Source of the DNA: Nothophaeocryptopus gaeumannii
Lineage: Eukaryota > Ascomycota > Dothideomycetes > Mycosphaerellales > Mycosphaerellaceae
Length of the DNA: 64,000 bases
Direction: 5' to 3'
Assembly (NCBI GenBank): GCA_031771865.1
Contig: JASISA010000027.1
Coordinates: 620,001 to 684,000 of the forward strand
Of this stretch, positions 19,876 to 30,618 are shown in pieces. Both the position numbers and the translations under genes were made by a program. A model generated the notes under the pieces. That model did no database searches. It was not told the DNA's origin and saw nothing but the letters and a program-made list of their open reading frames with translations. The first letter of the stretch is position 1. Every line of letters begins with the position of its first letter.

Positions 19876-21630
19876 CTATGCAGCAGCTCCGTTCTGACCG
19901 GTCTTTCCAGCCTCAATGACACCTCTCACACCACCCTTCCCCCCAACTTCTCTCGCAACAACAGTAAGCGTGAGATCCGCAGCAATGTTCAATTGCACCT
20001 CGACCTTGCCGCCCTTCTTCACACCTTTGATAGCCAGCTCAGCAAGGGGCTTTGTAGCTTTCCAGACCTTGGATCGGATCTCCTCTGGCTCGTTGTCCTC
20101 GTCATCATCCTCATCGTCATCATCGTTGTCGTCCTTGGCGCCGTTGGTGGCAGGCTTTTCTTCTTGCGTGACCTTGATCTCTCGTACACCCTCAGCAAGT
20201 CTGAGCAGCACATCGCCACCATCCTTGACAGCTATTTGGGCCGTTCTCCGCGCTGGCACAGTGGTCTCTGGTGAGACGATGACGGAGAACTGGTCCTCTC
20301 CGGTGACAAGACCAATGGCGTGTTGGAGGTGAGGAGTGACCGTCACGATCGCTTCTGTGTTCTCGATAATGTCGGCTTGCTCGAATTCGGAGATGAGGGA
20401 GGCCTGGATAGCAGCTCCTCGTGCGGTCAGTTCGGATGGGTTGACGGCGGAAGGTGATGTGCTTGGTGCAATCACAACAGTGCTCTCTGGGAAGTGTGAT
20501 TGCAGGTTTGATGCAATCTTTGGGATGTGTGAGGTGCCGCCGGAGAGGAGAATCTCGTCAATGTCCAGTGGGTCCAAGTCGGCTTTTTGCACAGCGCTCT
20601 CGATTAGGCGGGTAAACGACATGAAAACCTTCATGGCCAAAAGTTCGAAGCGCGTTCGGTTCACTGTCAGGCTGAAATCGATGCCATCAATCAAGCTCTC
20701 AATGGAGAAGGCTGCGCTGGCACCAATGCTGAGTGCCTTCTTGACAGCTTCCGCCTCAATCGTCAGCTTGGATAGACTGCGTTCTGTCTCCCGTGGGTCC
20801 TTGGCGCTCTTGTTCTTTTTCAAGAATTCCTTCGCGGCATACTCAACAAGCGCCTTATCAAGCGAGGCGCCGCCCAGCTCGTAGTCATGCGCAGTAGTCA
20901 GAGTCGTGTAAATGCCACCTCTGCTGGCGACCACAGCGATGTCGGATCTCGTGCCTCCCAAGTCTGCCACCACCAGAATCTTGTCCTGCTGCGCTGGCTG
21001 AGCCTCGTCTGCGGACTGAATCTTCGCATCGTGGGCCAGCAGAGCAGAGACAGGTTCTGGAATGTACTGCAGCACCTCAATCCCAGCACCCTTGGCAGCT
21101 TCTGTAAGAGCCGCTTTTTGAGCATCCGAGAAGTCTGAAGGCGTGGTGATGACGGCAGCATTGATCTCCTTGCCCAAATAATCGCTCGCACTCTGCTTCA
21201 GCCGTCTCAGATGTCTGATTGTGACCTCGCCAACGCTCAATGTGCTCTTCGCGCCCTCCTCATTCTCCTGCACTTCAAACGCCACCGTCTTTCCGCCATC
21301 ATGCTCGATCGGGTGCGCAGAGGCGTGGCATGGGGAAGGATCGATCTCCTTGAAAGACTTTCCCAGGAAGTCGCGGAAGTAGGCAATGGTATTTCGTGGG
21401 TTTCTCACAATCTGCGCCTTGGCTTGTGTGCCTTGAAACTCTTCACCGGAGACGTATGACAGGATAGTCGGGATTTGGCGATCGCCTTCCTCGTTGGCGA
21501 TGACTTCTGTCTTGCCGTCTGCTGCGCTGGTGTACGCGATGGAAGAGTGTGAGTTGCCAAAGGAGATACCGATTGCGTTGCGGAGGGACTGGGGCTCCTC
21601 GGTAGGAGCGGAGGAGGCGTCTGCGGACAT
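19876..21630 (-). CDS. ssz1: Hsp70-like chaperone of the ribosome-associated complex
   Basis: Ssz1 pairs with the J-protein zuotin to form the ribosome-associated complex, which stimulates the Ssb Hsp70 on nascent chains. Single exon, 584 residues from the ATG at 21630 (an upstream open extension lacks an ATG). The N-terminal ATPase fold shows AIGISFGNSHSSIAY, VVADLGGTRSDIAVVAS (divergent phosphate loop), YELGGASLDKALVEYAAKE and ILLSGGTSHIPKIASNLQ. The substrate domain is short, there is an acidic insertion near residue 500, and the C-terminus lacks EEVD, all as in Ssz1 rather than canonical Hsp70. Yeast Ssz1 is 538 residues. It shares a 192-bp divergent promoter with RRP40, another RNA/ribosome-related gene, which suggests shared expression. 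Confidence 0.92.
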   Translation of the reverse strand: MSADASSAPTEEPQSLRNAIGISFGNSHSSIAYTSAADGKTEVIANEEGDRQIPTILSYVSGEEFQGTQAKAQIVRNPRNTIAYFRDFLGKSFKEIDPSPCHASAHPIEHDGGKTVAFEVQENEEGAKSTLSVGEVTIRHLRRLKQSASDYLGKEINAAVITTPSDFSDAQKAALTEAAKGAGIEVLQYIPEPVSALLAHDAKIQSADEAQPAQQDKILVVADLGGTRSDIAVVASRGGIYTTLTTAHDYELGGASLDKALVEYAAKEFLKKNKSAKDPRETERSLSKLTIEAEAVKKALSIGASAAFSIESLIDGIDFSLTVNRTRFELLAMKVFMSFTRLIESAVQKADLDPLDIDEILLSGGTSHIPKIASNLQSHFPESTVVIAPSTSPSAVNPSELTARGAAIQASLISEFEQADIIENTEAIVTVTPHLQHAIGLVTGEDQFSVIVSPETTVPARRTAQIAVKDGGDVLLRLAEGVREIKVTQEEKPATNGAKDDNDDDDEDDDEDNEPEEIRSKVWKATKPLAELAIKGVKKGGKVEVQLNIAADLTLTVVAREVGGKGGVRGVIEAGKTGQNGAAA

Positions 21631-21822
21631 GGCGGTGTATGGGAGGGAGAGTGGTGTGTATAGAGTGGTGAAAGTAAAGGTGTTCTTCGTGTTCTGAGGG
21701 AATATCTTCACATCGAAAAAATGGACAAGGGTCCTCGGCTGCTTCCGCTCGATTTATCGATTGTCGACGACTACCTCTCCACCAACACTGCTACTCTCTA
21801 CACCTCCCACCTCACCTAAACC
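21631..21822. promoter_or_regulatory. Divergent SSZ1/RRP40 promoter
   Basis: 192 bp lie between the two start codons, so one intergenic region must serve both genes. It is rich in short C/T- and A-runs; no specific factor site can be named. Confidence 0.55.
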
Positions 21823-22548
21823 ATGGCGACCACTGTCCTCCTTCCCGGCGATACGATCCCTCAAGACCAACTCCCCAAATCCAAGAAAGGCACCCTCACC
21901 CTCGGCCCCCACCTCCGCCATATCCCGCCCTCCACCATCTCAACCACAACCTCCGGCCTCCTGCAAACAGACCACAAGAAAGCCGCAATCTGGCTCGAAC
22001 ACCCCAATGGCCGCTACCTCCCCTCCGTCAACGACCTCGTAATCGCCCAAATCCACCACTCCTCCGTCGACACATACCATTGCTCCCTCACACCTCACAC
22101 ACCTTACGCGAGTCTGGGACAGTTGAGCTTTGAGGGAGCGAATAAGAAAACGCGACCGCAGCTGAAGGGAGGGGACTTGGTGTATGCGAGAGTGGCGAAA
22201 GCTATCAAAGGCGAAGATGTTGAATTGGAATGCGTAAACTCCAATACGGGCAAAGCTGAGGGCATGGGTCCCTTGACCGGCGGGATGGTGTTTGATGTTT
22301 CGCCTGCTTTTGCGAGGAGGCTAATGATGGGTGCGAAGAAAGGAGGTGTTGCGGTGTTGGAGGAAGTTGGGGAGAAAGTGAAATTTGAAGTTGCGGTGGG
22401 GAGGAATGGGAAGGTGTGGATCGATAGTGGGAGTGTGAGGGAGACGGTTGTGATTGGGAGGTGTTTGAAGGAGTGTGAGGAGAAGGGCTGGGGACTGGAG
22501 CAGCAGAAGAGGGAGGTTAAGAGGTTGTTGAAGGAGGTCGTTGGATGA
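21823..22548 (+). CDS. rrp40: Exosome complex RNA-binding cap subunit Rrp40
   Basis: Rrp40 is one of the three S1/KH cap subunits of the RNA exosome, which degrades and trims RNA 3' ends in nucleus and cytoplasm. Single exon of 241 residues, nearly the same as the yeast protein (240). The start MATTVLLPGDTIP is typical. The N-terminal domain precedes an S1 fold (NGRYLPSVNDLVIAQIHH, GDLVYARVAKA), and the KH part carries the hallmark GGMVFDVSPAFARRLM. No intron or defect. Divergent from SSZ1 and convergent with the AT-hook gene, with about 250 bp between stops. Confidence 0.92.
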   Translation: MATTVLLPGDTIPQDQLPKSKKGTLTLGPHLRHIPPSTISTTTSGLLQTDHKKAAIWLEHPNGRYLPSVNDLVIAQIHHSSVDTYHCSLTPHTPYASLGQLSFEGANKKTRPQLKGGDLVYARVAKAIKGEDVELECVNSNTGKAEGMGPLTGGMVFDVSPAFARRLMMGAKKGGVAVLEEVGEKVKFEVAVGRNGKVWIDSGSVRETVVIGRCLKECEEKGWGLEQQKREVKRLLKEVVG

Positions 22549-22794
22549 AGAGAGAGATTGATGATATGTGAAAAATTATGGCACAAGAAACGAGTGTGGT
22601 GGACTGCATGAAAAGACGATCAAATGCAAAGATCCTGACTTCGTGCGAGAGACAACTCGGAGAGACGACAACCAAGTCTCAGAAGTTGCCCTAATATCGC
22701 TCATTCGAAGCAGCGCAACAGCTTTCTGCGAGCTCCGATTCGGCAGCATTACCGTTACTCAGCGCTTCGAGACAGCCACCGTAAGACTCTGGTA

Positions 22795-24366
22795 CTAAAT
22801 CTCAACGCTCCTGGCAACTCTCTCGCATCGAAGCTCAGCCATATCATCGACCATCTCCCTCAAGCTCCTCACCATGTCCACCAAGTAACCTCCATCGTCC
22901 GACTCCAAGATCCTCGAGATGATGCTGGTAATACGATCGGGGGCTTTGGTTGCTGTGCATCTGCCGCACTCTTCCCATCCTTGCAACACGCAAGCCGCCT
23001 CTCTGTGCACCTCAACCTTAGCCACGCTCTGATCGGTGTCAGCGTTCTCGCCAGTTTCCCCTTGCTCTGCGGCTTCCATGTCTTCTGTAGCAGAAGCCGG
23101 ATATGGCATGCGGACAGAGAGGACGAAGCCCTGATCACCAGCGAAATAGCTTGGACCGATCTGCTTTGCAGCTTTTGAACTCACAAACCCACCTTCCGGA
23201 TCTTCATACTCGAAGGCCCAGTTGCGAATCATGTCATACCACTCCGCTTCCACCATCGTCTCAACCCATTTCGCGATAGCAGTCAGACCAGTCATCTTCT
23301 CCTCCACCTCTCCGCCGCCGATCAACTTGGACTTGATTCTGGACTTTGGAGCTGCTCGTGGCCCGGCGATGGCGATAGCGAACGTGTTCTCGGCGTAATA
23401 GACTTCCAGCACTTCCTCTCGAATCTGTCGATTGACCATGCTGAGATCCGGCTGTTGTGCGCCGGTGCGTGAGTCTGGCCAGATGAAGTGTTTGGTGTCC
23501 ACGACTGCGAAGCGTATGATCCGATTCCGCACCTCAGGTGGTAGATCCAGGTACCGAAAAGGCACCTCCTTCGCTTTCTCGGCATTCTTACTATCACTGC
23601 TTCTGAAAGATGTGGACTCAGTGGACGTATTAGTCTGGGAGGAGCTGGCCACAGCATTCTGCCTCGGTCGTCCCCGTCCCCGTCCCTTTCCTTTCGACTT
23701 CGCCTTTGTCAAATCCTCTACCCCGTTCGCCCTCGCCTTCTCCCTCTCCTTATCCTCGGCTTCTTTTAGCTTCTTCGCCCTCTCACTCACGAATGTTTCC
23801 GTATACGTCCCCACCTCCTCTCCTTCCTTCCTAAAACCCTCGAAGTGAGTAGCGGTTGCGGCTTGCCCTTTCAACTGCGTGTACACCCCTGGCAAACCAT
23901 CCCTTTCCTTCCTCGTCAACTTCGCGACTCCTGGATTTCCTGCTCTGGATACCGCGGCATTCGCAGCCCGAATTTTCTGAAGTGTGGTAAGGGGTCTCTT
24001 GTTTGGCCAACTGTTTCCTCTCAGCGCCACCTTCTTCGCTACTTTCTTCTTCCTTGCCATCGCCTCCTTCTCCAATGCCTCCATTTCCCCAGGCGGTGGC
24101 AGCGACTTGGGTTTCGGAGCTTTCATCTTAGTCCTAGTTCCGTCTCCGGTGCAGTCCGCGTTATCGCTTCCTGGTGGTGCTTCGCGAGGATTGAGGTTCT
24201 TCTTCGCCTTTTCGGCGTTGAGTTGCGCGCGGAGGATCTTGCCTTTTGTGGTGAGTGTTTTGATGGGGACGTGGGCTTTCGGAGCTTTGGGCTTCGCTTT
24301 GGATTTGAGGATGTTGTCGCCGCCGAGGATGGCGGATATGAGGGCGGAGCCCTTTTTGGGCGGCAT
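22795..24366 (-). CDS. AT-hook protein with 2EXR/F-box-like domain
   Basis: Single exon, 523 residues from the ATG at 24366. The first half is Lys/Ala-rich and basic (MPPKKGSALISAILGGDN, KPKAPKAHVPIKT), suggesting nucleic-acid or nuclear contacts, and includes an AT-hook-type core KGKGRGRGRPRQN near residue 230. The second half has a 2EXR-like fold, seen as FRYLDLPPEVRNRIIRFAV followed by LSMVNRQIREEVLEVYYAEN, common in filamentous fungal proteins of unknown role. The C-terminal ~150 residues have conserved-looking Trp/Tyr blocks and a possible Cys pair (CVLQGWEECGRC). Combining an AT-hook with 2EXR is less usual. Function not known. Confidence 0.72.
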   Translation of the reverse strand: MPPKKGSALISAILGGDNILKSKAKPKAPKAHVPIKTLTTKGKILRAQLNAEKAKKNLNPREAPPGSDNADCTGDGTRTKMKAPKPKSLPPPGEMEALEKEAMARKKKVAKKVALRGNSWPNKRPLTTLQKIRAANAAVSRAGNPGVAKLTRKERDGLPGVYTQLKGQAATATHFEGFRKEGEEVGTYTETFVSERAKKLKEAEDKEREKARANGVEDLTKAKSKGKGRGRGRPRQNAVASSSQTNTSTESTSFRSSDSKNAEKAKEVPFRYLDLPPEVRNRIIRFAVVDTKHFIWPDSRTGAQQPDLSMVNRQIREEVLEVYYAENTFAIAIAGPRAAPKSRIKSKLIGGGEVEEKMTGLTAIAKWVETMVEAEWYDMIRNWAFEYEDPEGGFVSSKAAKQIGPSYFAGDQGFVLSVRMPYPASATEDMEAAEQGETGENADTDQSVAKVEVHREAACVLQGWEECGRCTATKAPDRITSIISRILESDDGGYLVDMVRSLREMVDDMAELRCERVARSVEI

Positions 24367-24878
24367 GGTGCTGTATGAAGGTGTTGATCTGCCGATAGAC
24401 TGGTAAGGAGTAGAGTTGGTTGAGGATGTGTTGCTGAGGGTCTGAGTTATGTGTTAGGTGTTGGTCGCGAAGATGTGACTGGTGCTTGATGTCGTATGTT
24501 GAAGAGCGAGAAGAGAAAGGGTGCGTGACATGAGATGGAACACATTGGCTGCATATGCGTTGATCACATGCAACGAGCGTACGCGGATGGGCTAGGGATC
24601 CACAGGTGAGCCGCTGACATATGATCAGGCGAATGGCGAGTGAGCGCTAACAGATCACATACTTGAGGCCAAGTGAAGACGAGCAGAGGATTTCTCTTAA
24701 ATCGGCCTGTCGTCGCTGCAAGCCGTACGTTTCTAAGCAACATCTCCTCAGCTGTTGGGAACAGTATGCAGCAGACATCAGGATGAGCACTTTCAATCAT
24801 TGATCCTGTTGAGCTCTTGCTTCAAGGTCTAACTAGTTACATAGAAGAATGGCGAATCTGGTTTATCATCGCCTTTCC
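24367..24878. other. Intergenic region
   Basis: Promoter of the AT-hook gene and 3' flank of the choice-of-anchor-B gene. No gene recognised. Confidence 0.4.
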
Positions 24879-26521
24879 CTACGATCCCCGCCGGACGGAT
24901 CGACTTCCAAACCCTCGCTTGGCGAACTTGTTGAGTTTCACGACAAACGCCCCCCTCTCAATCGTATTCACCACAACATACCCACTGTCGAACATATAAT
25001 GATTCCATGTCCCCACAAACGTCGCATTCCCTCCTCCAGGCAATTGATCATCTTCCGGATAAATATCAAAATACCCGATCTCCTTCACGTTCCCTCCCGT
25101 CTCATCCTCCGGAATGCCACTAACGTCGAGAACGCGTAGCCCGGCGCCGTAATTCGATTGATATGCGAGACCGGAATGGACGTATTGATTATGATCGATG
25201 GAACGGACGGAGGATTTGTAGAGGCCTGTTTGGCGGGGGTTTTCAAGGTCTTCGATGTTGAATATATAAGTCACCGGAAATCCGTCTTTGGCTGGGGAAT
25301 CCGGGGCAGTCCTATTAGGCCTCAATCCTTCATCGAGTTCGTCATCTAACATTAGATGGGTTTGCCAGTTTGGGTCGATGATCCAGCCCTGGTGCGTATA
25401 TGAGGCTCCGACATATGGGGTGCGGGAGATAATGGTAGAAGCGTTGGGACCGTTTTTGTCAGTGACATCGTAGATGGTTAGAGTGTCTTCATTGTAGCCG
25501 TAGCAGATGTCGTGGAGGTGGTAGCGGGTGTCCGGGCCGCGGTAGACGATGCACTAAAGAGGCGAAGAAGGGTTATGTTAGAGGCATGGGATCCAGGGGA
25601 GGAGAGAAGGGGATAGTGTACCTGAGCATCATGAACATATCCATCCTGCGGCGCACAACCCGGACTGAAAGGCTTGGAGGGATCCTTCATATCGATGAAT
25701 ATCAGTCCAGAAGCACAGCTGTCATTCCGGGGCTGTGAGCCAACTGCCACGGCATAATTGAGTTCCTCATTGACGACCACATTATGACTTCTTCCAGTCG
25801 GCATATCCGTAAACAAACCCGTCAAATCCGTCTTCGTATCAAACACCTTTGGACTTGCAGGATCGAGATCCAAGAGCTTCCGCATATCAAATATCTGAAC
25901 CTGGTGGTTGATGGCTTCGCTACCCACGATCAGGTAGTTTCCATTCGATTTAATCTCGCGCCACGGAGAAGGCTCGGCTGTGTGTTGTTGGGGTAGTCGC
26001 CCGAGATATACCAACTTGCCTTGCTTAGTGACTTCTGCGAATGAGACTCCATCTGTCTGACCGATGGCTGCGAATTCTCGACCGCTGTATGTCCAGCCCC
26101 AGGAGCCGGATCCTTCGCCGTTGTTGCTGCCGAGCTCAGAGTGGGATTTGAAGTCGTACATGTCTATGTCTTTGCATCTGGAGTATATATCAGTATTGAT
26201 GCTTTGACTTTGCTCACAGGAAGCTTGCCGAAATGTTTGCAGTGGGTCGCCTTTCTTTGCTACAGCGACGCCATTCTTGCAACGGACACGATCGCCTTTC
26301 CAGCCTGACCATTTGCGACTGTCGTATGCACCTGACTCTCGATTCGCGGCCCATTGACGCTATGACTGTCAGCGATCACTATACATCGAAATCGCGTAGA
26401 GTCTTACGAGCTTCCCCTGCATATGTTCATTGTGAACCTGTCCACTGGCATATTGTTCTTCGCTGTACGCAGCAGCGGCGACCAATGCCAGTGCCGAAAG
26501 TAGCACCACAGAGAACTTCAT
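24879..26521 (-). CDS. Secreted choice-of-anchor B (LVIVD-repeat) family protein
   Basis: The ATG at 26521 begins a signal peptide (MKFSVVLLSALALVAAAAYS). Exons: 26521-26408, 26359-26229, 26177-25622 and 25553-24879, about 491 residues. The body has beta-propeller-like LVIVD blocks: KDIDMYDFKSHSELG, GSGSWGWTYSGREFAAIGQT, NHQVQIFDMRKLLDLDP, GRSHNVVVNEELNYAVAVGS, YVHDAQCIVYRG and GTWNHYMFDSGYVVVNT. These match the choice-of-anchor-B family of secreted/cell-surface proteins of unknown function. Intron 2 is best read as a 51-bp GC-AG intron (GCAAGC...CTCCAG), which restores QTFRCKDIDMYDF. It is a multiple of three, so retention would insert 17 residues without a stop. A clean TATAAAAG lies about 76-83 bp upstream. 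Binding partner unknown. Confidence 0.83.
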
Positions 26522-26596
26522 CTTGTTCCAGCAGACAAGCCTTGTCGCACGGCAATGATGGGCTAGCCGTTGTTTACATGTTGAGGCCTGAAAGTC

Positions 26597-26604
26597 CTTT
26601 TATA
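26597..26604 (-). promoter_or_regulatory. TATA box of the choice-of-anchor-B gene
   Basis: TATAAAAG on the minus strand, 76-83 bp before the start codon at 26521, an ideal spacing for a fungal TATA promoter. Confidence 0.6.
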
Positions 26605-27505
26605 GGACTCTCCGCACCAGTCCCAAGACACCATACTGAACCAACCATTGTACGACGTACGCTATCATCGCGTGCTCTCCTACCTTCCCCATGGCCATCT
26701 GCAATGACACCTTCCTATCGTAGTGCAAGTCCGCTCCCAAGACTCGTGGCATGAATAACGATGGACGCTGTGTTGTGCAGCAGCGGTATTGGCACATTTC
26801 AGCGCAAGCATACAAGCACGAGGAGCCAAGGTAGTGTATCTGAAGTCTGTGTAAACTCTGTTGTGTGATTTGCTCGAGGTCAAAGTGGCCAAGAGATCGT
26901 CATCGTCGCCAAGATTAGGATGGGTGGAGTAACAGGAGCTCAACCAGCGTTTGCTGGTGCGAGTACACCTTGCGATACTTTGCGTTGAAGTTTTTGATTT
27001 ACTTGCCTGGCCAACGTAATCCATGAATCCTTCGTTCAAAATCTCAGGTGATGCAAATTTCGACGTCGAAAATGATGCCATTCGCAACAACTCGATCCAG
27101 GGCGGTCTCGTAGCTCACACTTACACAGCAGGAAGGCCAAGAAAGAAAAGCAGCATATAGCGTAAGTCTTGCCCTCGTATTGATAGTGACATATGTGCGT
27201 GTCGCCTCTCTCTCTCATAGACCTGCGGCATCTCAGCTCTTGACATCGCGGACGGCCAGCCGGAAGAGGAAGGTGCGAGATCAGGCCAAGAAGATTTTGA
27301 GAGGCGGCTCCAGCTTCCTCGCGGCGCCAAGTCATGTCTCCCGTGAGTGCTTCTCGTCTGCTCTTGCGGAAGAAGGCGTATCTCATATACGATGAGGGCC
27401 ACGCATTCGAAGTCGTACAAGCAGCTTCCAGGCCGAAGCCTAGTCGTCCGGAACGTCCACAAACCCACCAGGCCCATAAACACCTCCAACCCTCGTCGGC
27501 ACACC
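26605..27505. other. Stretch without a recognised gene
   Basis: About 0.9 kb with overlapping chance frames on both strands; none has recognisable domains or an intron plan I trust. Confidence 0.35.
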
Positions 27506-28399
27506 TCAAGAATAATTCTGAACCGCCACCCTCATCTCAACAACCTGCGAAGTCTCCCTACTAATCCCATACAAACTCCCATTCTTCCCTTGAGATCAAA
27601 TCCCAAATAATCCCCTGTCCAGCGATATCAGGCGCATCAATCGTAGCAACCCAGATAGCTTCCATATCAGCAGATGGGATCTTCATGACATACACAGCAG
27701 AAGAATCATGACCGGTAATGTACAGCCATCCATCTGGACCGAAACTTCCCCCACTGTTGCTCATCGGGCTGAAAGATTGGTAGAGCGCTTCGGGGTAAAT
27801 CCAAGATCTGGCGACGGACCAGTCGTTGCTGAATTGGTTGAGCTGGGTGCGCATTGTTAAGCCGCAAGGAAGCATTTGACCGGGCTGGACACGGTCGTAG
27901 TTCGCGAATATGCCGAACTAGGTTCCGTTACTGTAGCGTCTTGGCCGATCCAGGTCAGGGAGCCGCGTTCAACGCCGAACGGGTGAGTACCGATGTGTGA
28001 CATTGTTGTTGTGTTCCATATCTTCACACTGGATACGATTGGTTATTCCGAATAAATTGAATGCGGCGCATAGAGGATGCCATCGATTACTACGCCACCG
28101 TCGAGATGGATGATTGGTCCGTCTGCTCCGCCATACCATTATAATAGGGCACTGTCTGTGGTCTTGTTGTGCTTCGTGATCGAGAAGTCATCGATCGAGT
28201 GATAATACTCAGCATCGATAGCGACACCTTGTATCGCATCCTGAGCAGAGACCTTGCGGACCGTAGTGCTGTTGAGTTGGAGTTCGGATCCTGCTGTGCC
28301 ATTGGATGTTGTGCCATTCGTCGACGCATCGCACTGAGGCGAAAGCTGTGCCGCAACAGTCATCAAAATGGCTATCCAGACTAGGTTCCTTGCAATCAT
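27506..28399 (-). pseudogene. Secreted beta-propeller-like protein, pseudogene
   Basis: The ATG at 28399 opens a signal peptide (MIARNLVWIAILMTVAAQ). Conserved blocks of an uncharacterised secreted fungal family follow: AIQGVAIDAEYYHSIDDFSI, WYGGADGPIIHLDGGVVIDG, FGIFANYDRVQPGQ, SPMSNSGGSFGPDGWLYITG and IAGQGIIWDLIS. The gene is broken by TAA shortly after the DSALL block (near 28137). A frameshift near 28035 puts the expected WNTTTMSHIGTHPFGVERG in a second frame, and a return shift occurs near 27920. Another shift near 27590 leaves the last block (GSLYGISRETSQVVEMRVA) out of frame before TGA at 27506-27508. One nonsense codon plus at least three frameshifts make this clearly dead. It lies beside other decayed genes. 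Confidence 0.75.
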
Positions 28400-28858
28400 T
28401 GTGATTCAAATGTTCTGTTATTGACAGAGCTTCTTTTCTTCCAGACCGATCTTCCTTCATCGCTGTGCTGGAGGCGCAGTCGAGCTGCCATCATTTGCAC
28501 TCGGGCCTATGGATTGGCAATAATTGAGCAGAACCCGATTGTCTGGTTCCTGATCACTACGTGTTTGTTGCATTGCTGATCACCCGCGAGGGTGAGATGG
28601 GATTGCGACCGTGGCGTTGCGACGATGGAAGAGCTTGCCGGATCTCTTGGCAAGCGATTCTGCTCGATGATCCTGCGCTGGCTGGAGTAGAGAACAAACA
28701 TTTCAACGTGGCATGCGTGTGTATGTAGCCATGAGCACATTCATAGCTTCGGCGTCATCCTGTGCAGGAGCAGGTCACGCTAGTAGCGCAGCGCAATCCT
28801 GGCTGTGGACCATCTGAGCAAGTATCTTCCGTCTTCAGAAAAGGCGAGAAGAGCAGCA
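28400..28858. other. Intergenic region
   Basis: No gene recognised between the pseudogene and the broken F-box gene. Confidence 0.4.
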
Positions 28859-30618
28859 TCATGGCCGAATAGTCTGCCAAAGCTCCGCAGGGTAGACCTG
28901 ATGACATGGAAGACACCATCCACAGTTGCACCTCTCGCGCTCCCACATGCCAGATACAGGATTGAAGACAGCACCATTCTCGCTTGGATCCGGCTCACCA
29001 GTTCGTCTGTACGGAGCCATGGGAAATTCGATCTGATGCAGCAGCGGTCTCCTATTCGTCCTGGTATGCACATCGATGCCATATTCAGCACCTTTCGCCA
29101 TGGTCTTCCGAAACCAAATCTTCATGGGTAAATCGTCGTCCTGAAAGACTTCCAGCTCGGAGAGGTAGATGGCTTTGAGGTTACCGTACTTCCCAGACTC
29201 AATCATAGCGACCAAAACATCATCGAAGAAGTCCGCATCGGCTTCGTTGAGGTGATCTCTGGGCTGCTGACCGAGTACAAGCACCTCCAAGCTCTTCGGG
29301 AACTTGTCTTGTTCCACAAACCATTCGCAGAAGAAGTCGTGATCCCCGATCCACTCGTGCTCTCCTACCGGTGCGTCGCCTTTGTAGTCGTAGAAGGCGT
29401 CGAGCGTATTATCGTGTGCGTCAATAGCTATCTATTTGATATTATTGTATCGTTGAAGCTCCTCGGGCCGGTAGATAGAGCATCTGTAACCATGCATGCC
29501 ATTGGTGGAATAAAACATGAGACTTCGCATGCTCTTTCCTGCGTATTCTGCAGTCATGCTGGGGATATGATCACAGTCGTCCATGTCGCCTCCTCGAATT
29601 GCAAAAGAGTCCAAGTTGGAGCATGCTTTGAAAACGGGCTCTTTGACTTCGTGATACATGTTGCCGGCTTCATCGAGGAAGAGATGTCGTAAATTCGAAC
29701 GTTTTGGCGGGTCATTGGCATTGGAAATACCGTCGTTGTCCTCCTCCATTTCGCCATCGAGATCCACGATGCCTTGGTTATAGCGGGACAGATAGAGGGT
29801 GTTTATGTTCGGTAAGCTGATGAGAGCTATGAGGTGGCGCGGCCCGTAAGAGCAAGCCTCGTTCGTCGCTAGACGCTCTGTGCCGATGTAGACGTGTGTG
29901 AGGTTTTCGAAGCCAATTGGCAGAGTATCTGGTTTCATCATTGCATGTTCGATGATGTTGAAGAATTCGGATTTGAAAGTTCGCGATTCTCTAAGACTTT
30001 CGTCAGTCGCGGACCCTACGATATGATTGACAAAACTTACCCTCGCTTCTGCCGATGAACCATCTCGAGCTTTTGCACGCGTGGACAGAAGCCTAGTAGC
30101 AAGATAGTATAGAACGCATCATGACCGGCCCAAATGCTGTCTCGTATTTCTTCCAACTCGTTGGCATCCCAAAGACACATCCCTTGCAGTAGCTCCATGT
30201 GCTCGTTGAGTACGTCGTGCGGCAAATGTCATTCTCCCGGTTTCGTAGCTGGCCGAAACACCTGCGTTCGATCGTCTGCTCGAACACTCAAATTGAAAGG
30301 TCGCCAATCTTGCCTCGCCACGCGGTCGCCCCATGTCCTCAGAGACCTAACATGCCAGGCGGTCACAGGATTACGCTGAGTTTGCTGCAGTAGGTCCGGG
30401 AAAGTGGTCGACAGTACATCGGCGTATTCCCCGCCATGTCGATACAGCGTGCAGTGTCTTTCAAGTGTTTTTTCACAGCATGCCTTGATGGTCTTGCAGC
30501 TGAGGGCCAAATCCAGATGAGATCCGGGATGCGTAAAGTCCACGATCAGCTCGATGAGCTCTGCGGGTAGCGTGTTCAGCCTCGGTGCGGCCATGTTCCT
30601 GGTCAAACCGGAACTCAT
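28859..30618 (-). pseudogene. F-box protein interrupted by two in-frame stops
   Basis: The ATG at 30618 is followed by an F-box (LNTLPAELIELIVDFTHPG, then LDLALSCKTIKACCEK) that would recruit a target to an SCF ubiquitin ligase. One intron (29991-30040, GTAAGT...TCTTAG) joins HRQKRG to ESRTFKSEFFNII. The C-terminal part has LRR-like lines, e.g. LPNINTLYLSRYNQG and SLEVLVLGQQPRDH. The frame is continuous to 28859 except for TGA at 30229-30231 (ATKPGE*HLPHDV) and TAG at 29432-29434 (RYNNIK*IAIDAHD). No splice consensus spans either stop and no frameshift is present. As written it makes a 129-residue fragment ending just after the F-box. The substrate is unknown. Confidence 0.7.

Noticed and set aside
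22104..22586. Minus-strand frame opposite RRP40
   Set aside because: Mirror of a conserved gene, low-complexity Ser/Thr/Pro content.
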